64,000 bases of DNA. Source: Spiroplasma ixodetis Y32. Lineage in GTDB: Bacteria; Bacillota_I; Bacilli_A; Mycoplasmatales; VBWQ01. The position numbers were made by a program, and so were the translations under genes. The notes below the pieces were generated by a model. It saw only the letters and a program-made list of their open reading frames with translations. It ran no database searches and was not told the origin of the DNA. The stretch covers positions 682,001-746,000 of the forward strand of contig NZ_CP127039.1 of NCBI RefSeq assembly GCF_030316605.1. Reading direction: 5' to 3'. This document shows, in pieces, positions 1 to 8,545 of the stretch; the stretch's first letter is position 1, and every line of letters begins with the position of its first letter.

Positions 1-651
1 AAGAACGATTTCACATAATACACCTTTTACATATAAATTATTTCCATTTAAACGTAATTGTTGTGCCAACTGATTATCGGTAATTAAACCTTTATTATCT
101 GCTAAATAAACTAAACTATCATAAAGACCATTAGTAATAAAAAATTTACTATTTGCAATGTTTCTAAATTGAAACAAAGTATTTCAAGCAGATAACATTG
201 ATTTTAAATAGCCTACTGGTGTTGTATCTTCAATATCGATTTTAGTAGCAAATTTTGCAATTGCTTGTGTATCATCAATTGCCAATTTATCTGCTAAATC
301 ATTTGCAACTTCATATTGCATACTATCTAATAAATTTTGTCCATTATTTGCTTTTAAATCTACATCTGCAATAATTTCTCCTGCAAGATATTTTTTAGTT
401 ATTTTTTTACTAATTTTATCTGTATCAACATATGGTAATTCATATCTTTTACTTTTATCATCCCAAGCAATAATTTTTACTTCCGGTTTTTTTGGTTTTT
501 TAACAATAAACTCAATATTTACTGAGTCAACAATTTCAGTAGGAAAAAAGTTTGCCCATGGACTATTTGAAATTTTAAAAAACTCTATAAATTCTGGTGC
601 TTCTACTAATCTCTCTGTATTGTCTAAATTTTGATTAAATGGTACTGACAT
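1..651 (-). CDS. Phage X major capsid protein, 3' end outside window
   Basis: The first 217 codons of a minus-strand gene run to the window edge, through one UGA Trp codon near position 182. Recognition as a capsid protein is by context and composition: soluble mixed alpha/beta protein, no membrane segment, directly after a coiled-coil scaffold-like gene, the same order as the independent pair at 26521-27478. The start ATG has an AAAGGAAA ribosome site. It would form the icosahedral shell of a tailed phage. The fold itself cannot be proven by eye. Confidence 0.6.
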
Positions 652-669
652 TTTATTTTTTCCTTTCGT

Positions 670-1047
670 TTATAAATAATTTTTCTTTTTATAATTAATT
701 AAAAAATTTTCTTTATCATTTGTTTTATTATTAATAATTATTTGTTTATTGCCGCCTGTATTAATTGTTTGTTTAAATACCGGTTGTTCTTTAATAATTT
801 TTTTAATAGTTTCTTCAATTTTTGAATTTTCTAAATTATTAGTTTTAAATTTTAAATAATCATAAAATTCAGTTTTAACTTGATATTTTTTAAATATATT
901 AATAATTTCTTTTTCTTTAATTTCTTTATTAAGTTTATTTAACTTGTTTTCTGCTTCATTAACTTTATTTTCTATTTCTTGTGAAGAAGCATTGTTTTCA
1001 GTTAAAGGTTCAGTTGTTTGTTGAACATTATTTTCATTTTCTAACAT
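670..1047 (-). CDS. Phage X scaffold-like protein
   Basis: A 125-residue, highly charged protein. Residues 1-25 are polar and acidic (Asn, Gln, Glu, Thr), residues 25-50 form a Glu/Lys-rich coiled coil (ENKVNEAENKLNKL), and the C-terminus is basic. Short, acidic, coiled-coil proteins immediately before a capsid gene are typical capsid scaffolds. The gap to the capsid gene is 18 bases, so the two are surely cotranscribed. The counterpart in module Y is 26521-26997, similar in character but not in sequence. Confidence 0.6.
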   Translation of the reverse strand: MLENENNVQQTTEPLTENNASSQEIENKVNEAENKLNKLNKEIKEKEIINIFKKYQVKTEFYDYLKFKTNNLENSKIEETIKKIIKEQPVFKQTINTGGNKQIIINNKTNDKENFLINYKKKNYL

Positions 1048-1063
1048 TTACATCACCACTTTA

Positions 1064-1252
1064 TTATTTATTTTCTTTATTAATCTTTTCATTTAACTTT
1101 GCTAATTTTTTTTGATGTTTGATAATTTTGTTATTTGCTCTAACATGTTTTGGAGTTGTGATAAATCTTTTTAATAAAACAATAATTTCTCTGCAAATTA
1201 ATGTTCCAACACTTGTTCCAATAATTATTAATTCATGTAAAAATTCTTTCAT
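1064..1252 (-). CDS. Small membrane protein, possible holin-like
   Basis: 62 residues: one hydrophobic segment (about residues 7-28, LIIIGTSVGTLICREIIVLL) followed by a strongly basic tail rich in Lys and Asn. The gene lies in the phage X operon 17 bases upstream of the scaffold gene. Size and topology would fit a holin or another small phage membrane protein, but no family is recognised. Confidence 0.5.
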   Translation of the reverse strand: MKEFLHELIIIGTSVGTLICREIIVLLKRFITTPKHVRANNKIIKHQKKLAKLNEKINKENK

Positions 1253-1285
1253 TTGAATATTTTCCTTTCAACTATTTATTTTTAA

Positions 1286-1444
1286 TTATTCATCAAATTG
1301 ACCACCATTAATTCTTTCAATCATTGACTGTGAATTACTTATAATTTTTATTAATACAGATATTTCTTTATTTAATTGTTCCAATCTTTCTTTATATGTC
1401 TGAATTTCATTATTATAATATTCAATAATTTTTTCTTTATTCAT
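1286..1444 (-). CDS. Small coiled-coil phage protein
   Basis: 52 residues starting MNKEKIIEYY, helical and charged, with heptad-like Leu/Ile spacing. A strong ribosome site (GGGAGGTG) lies 8 bases before the ATG, which supports real translation. Its N-terminus (MNKEK) and acidic C-terminus resemble two other small genes in the same operon (3977 and 2932 starts), suggesting duplication. Function unknown. Confidence 0.55.
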   Translation of the reverse strand: MNKEKIIEYYNNEIQTYKERLEQLNKEISVLIKIISNSQSMIERINGGQFDE

Positions 1445-1459
1445 TGCTTTTCACCTCCC

Positions 1460-1627
1460 TTATAAACTCATATGATTGTAATCTCAATTTAATGAAGCAT
1501 TATCATTATTTAATGGTACTTCGCTCATATTATTACTACCGTATTGACTGGTTGTTTCACTATTAATAGTAAATCTATTATCATTAATTAATCTTGCAGT
1601 TTCATTATTAAATGGTGTTTCTTGCAT
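1460..1627 (-). CDS. Small hypothetical phage protein
   Basis: 55 residues, rich in Asn and Ser, with one UGA Trp codon near the C-terminus (NWDYNHMSL). It sits between neighbours spaced by a few bases in the phage X operon; its stop overlaps the ribosome site of the next gene. No domain recognised. Confidence 0.5.
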
Positions 1628-1630
1628 TTC

Positions 1631-1864
1631 TTAAATATGATTTGTAGTTTCCATAGGCAATAAATTATGAATAATTTCACTTGCACCAGCAACTATTGTT
1701 GGCACTGCATAAGCATTATTAAAATTATTTTTTATACCCATTGCTACACCACTTGAAATTAAACATCCACCAGTTGCCATATTACAAATCTTTCTTATTG
1801 CTTCAAATTTATTAGGTATTAACTCAGTTAATCCACTAATAAGATTTTGAAATACCATAAGCAT
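1631..1864 (-). CDS. Small hydrophobic phage protein
   Basis: 77 residues with a hydrophobic middle (CLISSGVAMGIKN, then YAVPTIVAGASEII). It overlaps the end of the upstream 149-residue gene in another frame by 29 bases, as is common in compact phage operons. It may be membrane-associated; no family is recognised. The second Met at codon 3 is an equally possible start. Confidence 0.5.
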   Translation of the reverse strand: MLMVFQNLISGLTELIPNKFEAIRKICNMATGGCLISSGVAMGIKNNFNNAYAVPTIVAGASEIIHNLLPMETTNHI

Positions 1865-2285
1865 TTAATGAAATATAAGTATCTCAATCCATTAATTCCT
1901 GCTGTTCTTGTTTATTTAATAATAATCATGGAGGACCTTCTGTTGTAGTTGTAGTAGTTATTGGAGTTGGTGTTGTTGGAATAATAGGATTAATATTATT
2001 TTCTGTTCATTTACTATAATTTGCTAATCCAATTGTTCCTAAACCTAATAGTATTTTTTTACTACTATTAATTAATTTAGTTTTTGTATTTGGTCTTTGA
2101 TTTAAATTTCAAATATCTAAACCTAATTTTTTACCAAATAATAAACTATTAATTGAACCTAATACTGGATTTGAAATTACTTGACCATAATAAGCACTTG
2201 TATCAATCATTGCACAAATAGGACTTATACCAGTTCTAATTAATTTGGTTAAAGTATAATTTGATTGTGTATTTTCGTTTGGCAT
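1836..2285 (-). CDS. Hypothetical phage X protein, 149 aa
   Basis: 149 residues, reading through UGA Trp codons. A Thr/Pro run (TPTPITTTTTTEGPPW) near residue 110 looks like a linker between an N-terminal part with weak hydrophobic stretches and a short acidic C-terminal part. It lies in the phage X operon. Function unknown; virion accessory or membrane-linked protein are both possible. Confidence 0.5.
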
Positions 2286-2286
2286 T

Positions 2287-2400
2287 TTATTCTCCTTTAT
2301 TTGTTTTTATCAGTTCTCTTATAACATCTAATAAGGAATCTACTACATAAGAATTTAATTCAAATTCATAATTTCTAATTTTAATTTTTTCCTTTTGCAT
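2287..2400 (-). CDS. Very small phage protein, 37 aa
   Basis: 37 residues (MQKEKIKIRNYEF and a helical rest ending in KGE). A good ribosome site (AAAGGAGAA) lies before the ATG and the reading frame fits the tightly packed operon. No function can be assigned. Confidence 0.4.
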   Translation of the reverse strand: MQKEKIKIRNYEFELNSYVVDSLLDVIRELIKTNKGE

Positions 2401-2414
2401 TTATTTGTTCTCCT

Positions 2415-2651
2415 TTAATTTTCTAATTTTTTAATTGTTACTTTAATTCAGCCTTGATAAACATCATTATCACCAACTATTAATGCAACATTACTTTCGG
2501 GGTCAGAAACAATTATGTGTTTTGATTTAACATTTGGATATTGTCTTAAAATTATTGCTCTAATATCATTACTTGTATGAATTGCTTTTGGAAATGGTGA
2601 TAATATTTCAATTTCATCTTTATTTTCAAATAAAGTAGGCAATATTATCAT
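2415..2651 (-). CDS. Hypothetical phage protein, 78 aa
   Basis: 78 residues, reading through one UGA Trp. Likely a small beta-rich fold (HIIVSDPESNVALIVGDN). Its start codon overlaps the stop of the upstream gene (TAATG arrangement), indicating translational coupling. No family recognised. Confidence 0.5.
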
Positions 2652-2932
2652 TAATCAATTTCTCCATTTTCTATTTTTTCAATTAATAAACCGAAAATTC
2701 CTTTAAAATTTATATTTTTAATATGTTCAAGTAATTTTTCTTTATATTCATTAATATATTTTTGAGCCATTTTTCTTCTTATATTTTCAACTTTAATCAT
2801 ATGTTCTTCACAAAAATATCTTATTTGAACATTATCTTTATCTAATTTTGTTGATAAATTAGTACAATTTGTTATATGTTTACCAAATTCATTAACTTCA
2901 CTAAAACAACATTGGATATTTTCTTTATTCAT
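2651..2932 (-). CDS. Small Cys/His-rich phage protein
   Basis: 93 residues. The N-terminal half carries paired cysteines, a CxxH-like pair and a distal C-x-x-H (QCCFSE, KHITNC, FCEEH), a possible zinc site; the C-terminal half is a basic helix ending IEKIENGEID. That ending recurs in the broken gene at 3816-3977, so the two are probably paralogues. Coupled on both sides by overlapping stop/start codons. Function unknown; nucleic-acid binding is a guess. Confidence 0.5.
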   Translation of the reverse strand: MNKENIQCCFSEVNEFGKHITNCTNLSTKLDKDNVQIRYFCEEHMIKVENIRRKMAQKYINEYKEKLLEHIKNINFKGIFGLLIEKIENGEID

Positions 2933-3089
2933 TATTTACTTTCCTTTCTATATCTTTTGCAATTGAATTTAATAGTTTTAAAACTTTATATTCATTTTTT
3001 AAATCTTTAATTATATAAATTAAAAATATTATTAATGTTATACTTGTTATTAATATCGGTACTATTAATAAAATTTTTCATAATATCAT
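2925..3089 (-). CDS. Single-pass membrane protein, 54 aa
   Basis: 54 residues: an N-terminal transmembrane helix (about residues 4-26, ILLIVPILITSITLIIFLIY) followed by a charged helical tail. Overlaps the next gene by 8 bases. Topology resembles phage spanin- or Rz-like small proteins, but that is only a possibility. Confidence 0.5.
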
Positions 3090-3092
3090 TTT

Positions 3093-3386
3093 TTACTCTT
3101 TTCATTTTTTAAATCATTTAACATTAATTGAACAAAATGCACGATTTTTTGGAATATTTAAAGTATTAAAGATTTTACCAGTTACTATAATGTCATCGTT
3201 TTTGTTTAATAAAATACAGCGTCTATAAAGTTTTGGTTTATTAAAAATTAAAGTAACATAGTTTAATCCATTTCATTGACCGCGAACACTATAATATAAT
3301 TCTTTATTACCTTTTTCGTAATATTTTGCTTCAATAGTGTTACTCAGTTTTACTGTTAATTTGACATAATTTGCTTTTTCTTTCAT
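3093..3386 (-). CDS. SSB-like (OB-fold) phage protein
   Basis: 97 residues, alternating beta-strands in the order expected of an OB fold: an N-terminal strand (NYVKLTVKL), a middle strand with YVTLIFNKP, and DDIIVTGKI near the end, plus aromatic residues suited to stacking on single-stranded DNA. It overlaps the RuvC-like gene by 47 bases; recombination and SSB genes often sit together in phages. Assignment rests on pattern, not on a database match. Confidence 0.4.
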
Positions 3387-3813
3387 TTTTATAATTCCTT
3401 AAATAATATTGAATATGCTTATATGCATCTTGTTCATGTTTTGTAAATTTTATATTTCCTTTATAATTTTCTATTTTATTTTTATTTTTTGGTTCACTTT
3501 CTTGATAATCTCAATTCATAATATCTTCTACTAATACCATTAATGCACCAATAATTTTAGGTGTTGCTAATGGATTAGTTAATAATTGTTTTGAAGTTAA
3601 AAAGAAATTTTCTACAATAACTAATATTTCTTTATCAAAAAATTGTTCTTTAATTATTGATAGTATTCTTTTATAACAATTTTTACTTTCAAAAACATGT
3701 GTTGTGTTGAATGTTTCCATATAAATAATCATATTTGTTTCATTTGAATATATAACAATTCCATTATTGCCAATACCAGCGGGGTCAATTCCAATAATTA
3801 AGTCATATTGCAT
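3340..3813 (-). CDS. RuvC-like Holliday junction resolvase of phage
   Basis: 157 residues with the signature of the RNase H/RuvC fold: first-strand aspartate D10 (IIGIDPAGIGNNGIVIY), a buried glutamate E68 (ILVIVENFF), and a late HEQDAYKH segment with D129 followed by Ala, as in RuvC proteins. These would bind the two catalytic metal ions that cut four-way DNA junctions. Length matches RuvC (about 160-170). It is likely to resolve phage replication or recombination junctions before packaging. One UGA Trp at codon 101. Confidence 0.7.
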
Positions 3814-3815
3814 TA

Positions 3816-3977
3816 TTAATCAAAGTCACCATTTTCAATTTTTTCAATTCAATTTTTTAGTTCAAAAAGTTTAATAGTAAAATCTCTTATTCAATCATTA
3901 TTATTTTATAATTTAATTTTTTGATTTAAACTATTACATCGTTTGTTCATTTCTGTAAGTAATTTTTCTTTATTCAT
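3816..3977 (-). pseudogene. Small gene with in-frame stop
   Basis: An open frame starting MNKEKLLTEMNK is stopped by TAA at codon 24 and then continues open in the same frame to a C-terminus (IEKIENGDFD) nearly identical to that of the 93-residue gene at 2651-2932. A strong AGGAGG site precedes the ATG. The simplest reading is a paralogue inactivated by one nonsense change; a real 23-residue peptide is possible but less likely. Confidence 0.45.
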
Positions 3978-4140
3978 ATTTATACCTCCTACTTAACCTA
4001 ATATTTAAAATACAGTCATAACAAATTGCTTTACTATTTTTATCTCTTAAAAAATATTTTCTTGTTTTTATATCATTAGTATTAAAGAATAAATAATCTA
4101 ATTTATTTTGTTTACATGTTCAACAAAAATACTTTTTCAT
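3970..4140 (-). CDS. Small zinc-ribbon protein
   Basis: 56 residues with two CxxC pairs about 36 residues apart (FCWTC and ICYDC), a typical four-cysteine zinc ribbon. It overlaps both neighbours (28 bases with the upstream gene, 8 with the downstream one). Likely DNA- or RNA-binding in phage gene control, by analogy only. Confidence 0.55.
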
Positions 4141-4630
4141 TATGAGTTGAAATTTCCTTATAAGAAGTAACTATATAATTAATTGGTAAATCATGATGTT
4201 TATATGGATTATTTATTTTAAAACCTTTTCTGTTTTCTTCTCACGTAATGTTATATTTAAAACAAGGATTAGTAATTTTAGTTTTGTTATCTGTTATTTC
4301 ACCTATAAATCAACTATTATGTTGTTCATAAAATGTTAGTGGTTCAAGTTTTATATCATTAAGATAATATTCTTTTGGAGCAGTTGGTTTATTAACAGTT
4401 ATTTTTTGGTCTTTAATATATGGTTCTAATAGTTTTATTAATTCATTACCACTTAATTCTCTTTTAATATTTTCTAAATTAAAAACTCAATATGTGTAAC
4501 TGTTATCAACAATAAAAGAATTATTTTTAATCATTCATTTTGGAAGTGATAATTTATATTCAACATAATCAATAAGAATAGATTGTGGTTTATCTTTAAC
4601 AATTTGTTCTTTTTTAAATTCTATTTGCAT
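4112..4630 (-). CDS. Hypothetical phage X protein, 172 aa
   Basis: First gene of the minus-strand phage X operon; 172 residues with six UGA Trp codons or so, soluble, beta-rich, preceded by an AGGAAAGG ribosome site. No known domain recognised. Position at the head of the operon suggests an early or regulatory role, which is only inference. Confidence 0.5.
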
Positions 4631-4829
4631 AATAATCCTTTCCTAATATGTTCTGTTGCTTCTAGCATAAAGAACATATATTTTGATTTTTAGATTATTA
4701 ATAATACTACTATTCGTTTTATTCATTCCAGCAATTCTGGGCTCAAAAATAAATTGTGAAATTTTAAAAAAACATTGAGGCATTCGATTCAATATTTATT
4801 TAATTTGCGTTTAGCAAATTAATATTTTA

Positions 4830-4857
4830 ATTGAACGGGCACCGCTCAATTTTTTTT
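4830..4857 (+). terminator. Rho-independent terminator
   Basis: Inverted repeat ATTGAACGG / CCGCTCAAT with a 3-base loop and one mismatch, followed on the plus strand by eight T. It would stop transcripts running towards the minus-strand phage operon. Confidence 0.6.
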
Positions 4858-4895
4858 ACAAGTTTGAAATTTATTTTCTCGCCCAAAAATTTTTC

Positions 4896-4951
4896 AAAAA
4901 AAATAAAAAATAAAACCAACACTTGCTCACTGGAGAGTGGCAAGGTTGGTT
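4896..4951 (-). terminator. Strong minus-strand terminator hairpin
   Basis: AACCAAC-a-CTTGC-t-CACT / AGTG-GCAAG-GTTGGTT: about 16 paired bases, two single-base bulges and a GGAG loop at 4914-4951. On the minus strand it is followed by a long T-rich tract (4896-4913). It would end a transcript coming from about 5140-4950, where no protein gene is seen. Confidence 0.65.
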
Positions 4952-5142
4952 AAATAAAGAATAATAGTATGTCCCCCCACTTCGGGTCTATATATACTAG
5001 TTTCCAATTCGCTCCCACCCCAAGAATTACCATTAAATGGTTAGTATATTTTATTAGGCATCATCCACTTATTATTTATTCATGCAAGTCCACATGCTAG
5101 CTACTATTTTTAACAACTGTGTTGTAGTTCACTGTTTTAGTT

Positions 5143-5220
5143 CCCTAACACGTGTTGATAATAGTGTTAAAGAGGTTTATTAAAAATTTTAAAATTTTAC
5201 AATTACAAAAAAAGACAAGA
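5143..5220 (+). repeat. Dispersed repeat with AACACGTGTT palindrome, copy 1
   Basis: About 78 bases shared almost exactly with 18219-18298, starting CCCTAACACGTGTTGATAA and ending in an AAAAAGACAAGA terminator arm. It contains a perfect 10-base palindrome. In both copies it adjoins a mobile-element boundary, so it is probably the 3' end of a lost gene or phage. Confidence 0.5.
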
Positions 5221-5330
5221 TTTTTATTCTCGTCTTTGTTAATTTTTATAAATAAGGAAAGGAGTATTTCTATAATATATTATATTGAAAATTATTATGT
5301 AAAAAATTTGTTAAATTTGTTAGCCGTCCT

Positions 5331-5785
5331 CAAAATTTTATGAAAACATTCAAAAAGCCAAAATTATTATTTGTGGTGATAGTGCAGGATGAATTAAAGA
5401 AGTTGCTGATTATTTAGGTGCTCAGTTTGTTTTAGATAAATTTCATTTAATTAGAACATTATATCTTGGAATAATGGCTGGCAATAAAGAAAAATATTTA
5501 AACGAATATAATCATTGTAAATATTTAATTAATAATGGTCAATATCAACAATTAATTGATTATTTATCTAATCAATTAGATAATCATAAAAAATTAAAAA
5601 AACAATACTTTAAAAATAATAAAGAAGGTATTGAAAATCAAGGTGCAAAGTGAAATATTGGTTGTTTTACAGAAACTAATATTTGACATGTTTTAAAAGA
5701 AATGCTTGGTAATAGAACATATAATATTAGTATTTACATTAAAATTGTTATTTTCAAATGTAATAAAATAAATTTAGAAACATAA
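5331..5785 (+). pseudogene. UPF0236 (type b) C-terminal fragment
   Basis: The last 150 or so codons of a UPF0236/ISLre2-like protein, readable in one frame from FYENIQKAK to the TAA, with the GDSAGW and LDKFHL motifs. It matches the end of the intact gene at 58080-59210. The 5' part is gone, replaced at about 5331 by unrelated sequence. The end lies 1 base from the end of the convergent membrane gene at 5787. Confidence 0.75.
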
Positions 5786-5786
5786 T

Positions 5787-6224
5787 TTAATGAATGTAAT
5801 AATTATTTATTATTTCACAATTTGCAATAGCATCTCAAAAATTATTATTTTTTATTTTTATTTTTAAGCCAATAATTAAGAAAATAAATGACATAGTTAT
5901 AGACATTAAAATTGGAATTAAAATTATGCAAAAAATAACTCCAATTTGTAACTGAATTCAATTATAATAATTTTCATTATTTTTTATAAGTCAACAAATA
6001 TAATTTGCAGAATGACTTAAAATATAGTCTATATTGCAATGATTTAAAAATTCAAATCCATTTACATTTATACATACATATTCTTCTTTTACTGGATTAA
6101 AAACATGATAATCAGAATAATTAGAATAATTGATTAAAAATAATCCTATGACAGTAATTAAAATAGTTAAAATAAATAATAATACAGTTATTAACTGTAA
6201 TTTTTTAAGTGTTTTAAGTTTCAT
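5787..6224 (-). CDS. 2-TM membrane protein linked to UPF0236
   Basis: 145 residues: a transmembrane helix near residues 10-30 (VLLFILTILITVIGLFLI), an extracytoplasmic loop with two cysteines (YVCINVNG, NHCNID), a second helix about residues 97-122, then a basic C-terminal tail (KIKIKNNNFWDAI). A close homologue is at 12403-12828, again convergent with a UPF0236 gene. This fixed pairing suggests it travels with that element. Function unknown; an exclusion or immunity role would be speculation. Confidence 0.7.
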
Positions 6225-6386
6225 TTTTAAATTCTCCTTAATTTTACTTTAAAATTTTAGCACTTACTAAATTTAATTATAAGTATTTTAGTTGCATTTA
6301 AGTTAAAAAAATTATATTATTTAAATACAATTTCATAAAAATCCAAATTATTTCTTGTCTAAAATATAATAAGACTGTGTATGAAG
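6225..6386 (-). promoter_or_regulatory. Leader of the 2-TM gene, conserved between copies
   Basis: No gene. Sequence here (for example AGTATTTTAGTTGCA and TATATTATTTAAA) recurs near 12240-12400 and 59330-59440, so it is a preserved part of the mobile unit. The ATG at 6224 has an AAGGAGAA ribosome site. Exact promoter boxes cannot be picked out in such A+T-rich sequence. Confidence 0.35.
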
Positions 6387-6416
6387 TAATTTATTCCGGA
6401 TTTTTGACAACCGACC
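6387..6416 (-). repeat. Terminus of UPF0236 unit
   Basis: Read on the minus strand: GGTCGGTTGTCAAAAATCCG followed by GAATAAATTA. The same terminal sequence, with small changes, is at 12212-12240 and 59443-59470, and the first part is also at 46472-46486 beside a different UPF0236 type. The homology stops here and ankyrin-gene sequence begins, so this marks the element edge. Confidence 0.6.
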
Positions 6417-7163
6417 TATTTTAATTATTGGAATTATATAATTAAGGAAGAAAAAATTAGTTCTGAAATAAAAAAAAGAGATCAATAATTTTATAGAAAA
6501 AAATGCTAATATAAATTATACAAACGAAAATGGTGGTAGTCCTTTAATAGTAGCAAGTCACTATTATCAACTTATAGATTCCATAAAATTTTAATAGAAA
6601 ATGGCGCTAATATCAACCACGCAAACCAAAATGGTGATACAGCACTAATAATATCTACTAAAAAAGAGGTTATTTAAGTATAATTAATGTTTTAATAGAA
6701 AATGGCGCTAATATCAACCACGCAAACCAAAATGGTGATACAGCCTTGCATTTAGCTACTAAAAATGGACTAGCACAAATAGTTAATACTTTACTAATAA
6801 ATAATGCACATATTCATTTCATAAATCAAAATGGTGATACGGCTTTGACAATCATTATTAATAATAGTTTATTTTATGATAAAAACATAAAAAATACATT
6901 AGAAAACATATTTTATCAAGAATATGAAGAATATATTACAAATAAGGCAAAAGTAGAAATTATTAAATACAGGCCAGAATTTTCAAATAACTCATTATTT
7001 CATGATATTAAAGATAATATATTAATACATTTAAATACAAATAATTCAGTAAAAAATATAAAAGAAAATTTAATATTAATTGGATTAAAAATTGATAAGA
7101 AAAGAATTTTAAAAATTGAACAAAAAATAAAGAAAATATTTAAATGTAACATTAATAAATTAA

Positions 7164-8105
7164 CGGGCTTCTCCCCACATGTACTTGTGGAGGAAACAAT
7201 GAAATTGAATGAGTTCAACAATGCTTTTCAAACAGAACAGGATTGTTTAAAATATATAGCAAGTTTGAAGAAAAACAAATGTATCATGTGTTCTTGAACA
7301 AGTTTGAATACTTCTAATTTAAGAAGAATAAGATGTTTGAAATGTCATCAAACATTTAGTATTCTTCATGGCACCATTTTTTACAAGTCACAAACACCTT
7401 TGAGATTTTGATTTTATCTCATCTTTAGATGAATAAACACCAAACATGGAATTACATCAACTGATGTTGCAAAAGAATTGGGTGTGACTTTGAAAACTGC
7501 TTGAAAAATGGGTCATGAAATCAGAAATCGTATTGCCAAACAAGAACATCAATTTATTGTTGAGGGCATAGTGCAAATGGATGTAATGTATCTTTCACAT
7601 ATGGGTTTTAAAAAACAAGGAAGATCTTTGATAAATAAAACATTAATTGTTGGGATTTATGAAAAAACAACCAATAATTTAATTGTGAAAGTAATCAAAA
7701 ACGCAAAAAGTAAAAATCTTTTGCAGTTTGCAAGAAACCATATTTCTTCAAAGTGTGATGTACATACTGATTCTTGAAAAGGATATCGTGATTTCAAATC
7801 ACTTTTCCCTAATCACAAAACAGTTAACCATCAAAATGGTTATGTTTCAAAAATTGGCGTAAATACCAATCAAATTGAATCAGTATGAAAACATATACGA
7901 AGAACATTTAAAACACATATCAAAGTTGCAAAACATCATGTTCATTTATATGCCAAAGAAGCTGCATATAAATTCAACAAGATGCCTACTTTTGAAACTG
8001 TAATGCTATGTTTCATTTAAAAATGTGGGGAGAAGTCCGTAGATAGGCTTTTCTCAGCATTTATGTGATAAAATTTAAAAATAGTACATAAAGGGAGAAA
8101 AGCCT
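7164..8105 (+). mobile_element. IS1595-type element, copy 1
   Basis: 942 bases flanked by the 7-base direct repeat AAATTAA (7157-7163 and 8106-8112). Left end GGGCTTCTCCCCACAT, right end GGGAGAAAAGCCT. One transposase gene. The inverted complement of the left end recurs inside, just after the transposase, and is followed by a 61-base imperfect palindrome that forms the right end. Inserted in the ankyrin gene. Confidence 0.9.
7199..8020 (+). CDS. IS1595 family (ISXO2-like) transposase
   Basis: 273 residues, uninterrupted with UGA=Trp. N-terminal zinc ribbon with Cys28/31 and Cys46/49, a helix-turn-helix-like part (TSTDVAKELGVTLKTAWKM), then a DDE-type catalytic domain: D128 (VQMD), D191 (VHTDSWKGY) and the NQIESVWKHIRR segment, typical of ISXO2-like transposases. 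In this copy the residue after D128 is Val instead of the Glu found in the other copies, which may weaken catalysis. Confidence 0.9.
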
Positions 8106-8245
8106 AAATTAAATACTAATCAAGAAAAAGAAAAAAAATGACAGAAAAAAATTAAACAAGAATTAAAAGAAGAAAATTATCCACAAAATAAGCCATCAAC
8201 AAGTGGATATATAAAACATTAAATTTATCACAAATATAATGAATA

Positions 8246-8274
8246 AAAATAGTTACCATTATGGTAACTATTTT
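8246..8274 (-). terminator. Terminator of tkt operon
   Basis: A perfect 14-base-arm palindrome (AAAATAGTTACCAT / ATGGTAACTATTTT) 22 bases after the UPF0154 stop, with T runs on both strands. It would end both the minus-strand tkt operon and any transcript of the ankyrin gene. Confidence 0.8.
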
Positions 8275-8295
8275 ACAATTTATATTTAATAAAAA

Positions 8296-8532
8296 TTATC
8301 GTTTTTTAGTACTACTTTGTTGACGTTTCATTGCTTGCATTACTGATTTAATTTGAGATTCAGTAGGTTTACGCCCCATTTGTAAATACATTGCACGAAT
8401 CATATTTTCATTAATAGGAGGATTTTTCTGTAATTGTTTTTCGAAAATCTTCTTAGTAACAATAAAACCAACTAATCCACCAATTAACGCACTAGCAATG
8501 CCAATGATTAATACTGCTCACCAAACCATCAT
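8296..8532 (-). CDS. UPF0154 family membrane protein (YneF-like)
   Basis: 78 residues: one N-terminal transmembrane helix with GGLVGF (about residues 5-27, LIIGIASALIGGLVGFIV), then the conserved basic/Pro part with NPPINENMIRAMYLQMGRKP. This pattern and length match the UPF0154/YneF family of Firmicutes and Mollicutes, of unknown function. The ribosome site overlaps the transketolase stop (TAAGGAG), so it is the second gene of a tkt operon. In this lineage the family often follows tkt. Confidence 0.9.
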
Positions 8533-8545
8533 TATTAATTTCTCC

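Larger units (their letters stand above)
4631..5142. other. Structured non-coding region upstream of phage X operon
   Basis: No convincing gene. The stretch is clearly richer in G+C than its surroundings and carries two strong hairpins (listed separately), a run of C (CCCCCCACTTCGGG) and several short inverted repeats. The leader of the phage operon must lie at its left side. A 27-codon frame on the minus strand (start 4726, MNKTNSSIINN) lacks a clear ribosome site. It could be a phage origin region or a non-coding RNA gene. Confidence 0.4.
6440..8222 (+). pseudogene. Ankyrin-repeat protein, broken and IS-interrupted
   Basis: Several ankyrin repeats are recognisable (GANINHANQNGDTALHLAT, then LINNAHIHFINQNGDTALT), but the N-terminal repeats lie in different frames with stops at about 6593 and 6677. 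The last frame, from about 6700, is open to the IS1595 insertion at 7164; after the 7-base target duplication it continues at 8113 to a TAA at 8222, ending NKPSTSGYIKH. Two repeats are nearly identical in DNA (6589-6643 and 6691-6745). The true start was lost to the element ending at 6416. Ankyrin proteins in symbiotic spiroplasmas are often host-directed; that role is inference. Confidence 0.7.

Noticed and set aside
4975..5090. Possible tRNA in the G+C-rich region
   Set aside because: No acceptor stem, T-loop or anticodon arm of the right spacing could be drawn on either strand.
5152..5343. Plus-strand frame of 63 codons starting inside the dispersed repeat
   Set aside because: It begins in a repeat that ends in a terminator and runs into a UPF0236 fragment; the predicted protein has no coherent pattern.
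6589..6745. Near-identical 55-base repeats as a possible CRISPR array
   Set aside because: Only two units, and they encode ankyrin repeats in frame with the next part; no leader and no cas genes.
7508..7777. Separate 89-residue proteins in each IS1595 copy
   Set aside because: These are only the stretch between two UGA codons of the 273-residue transposase; with UGA=Trp the frame is longer on both sides.
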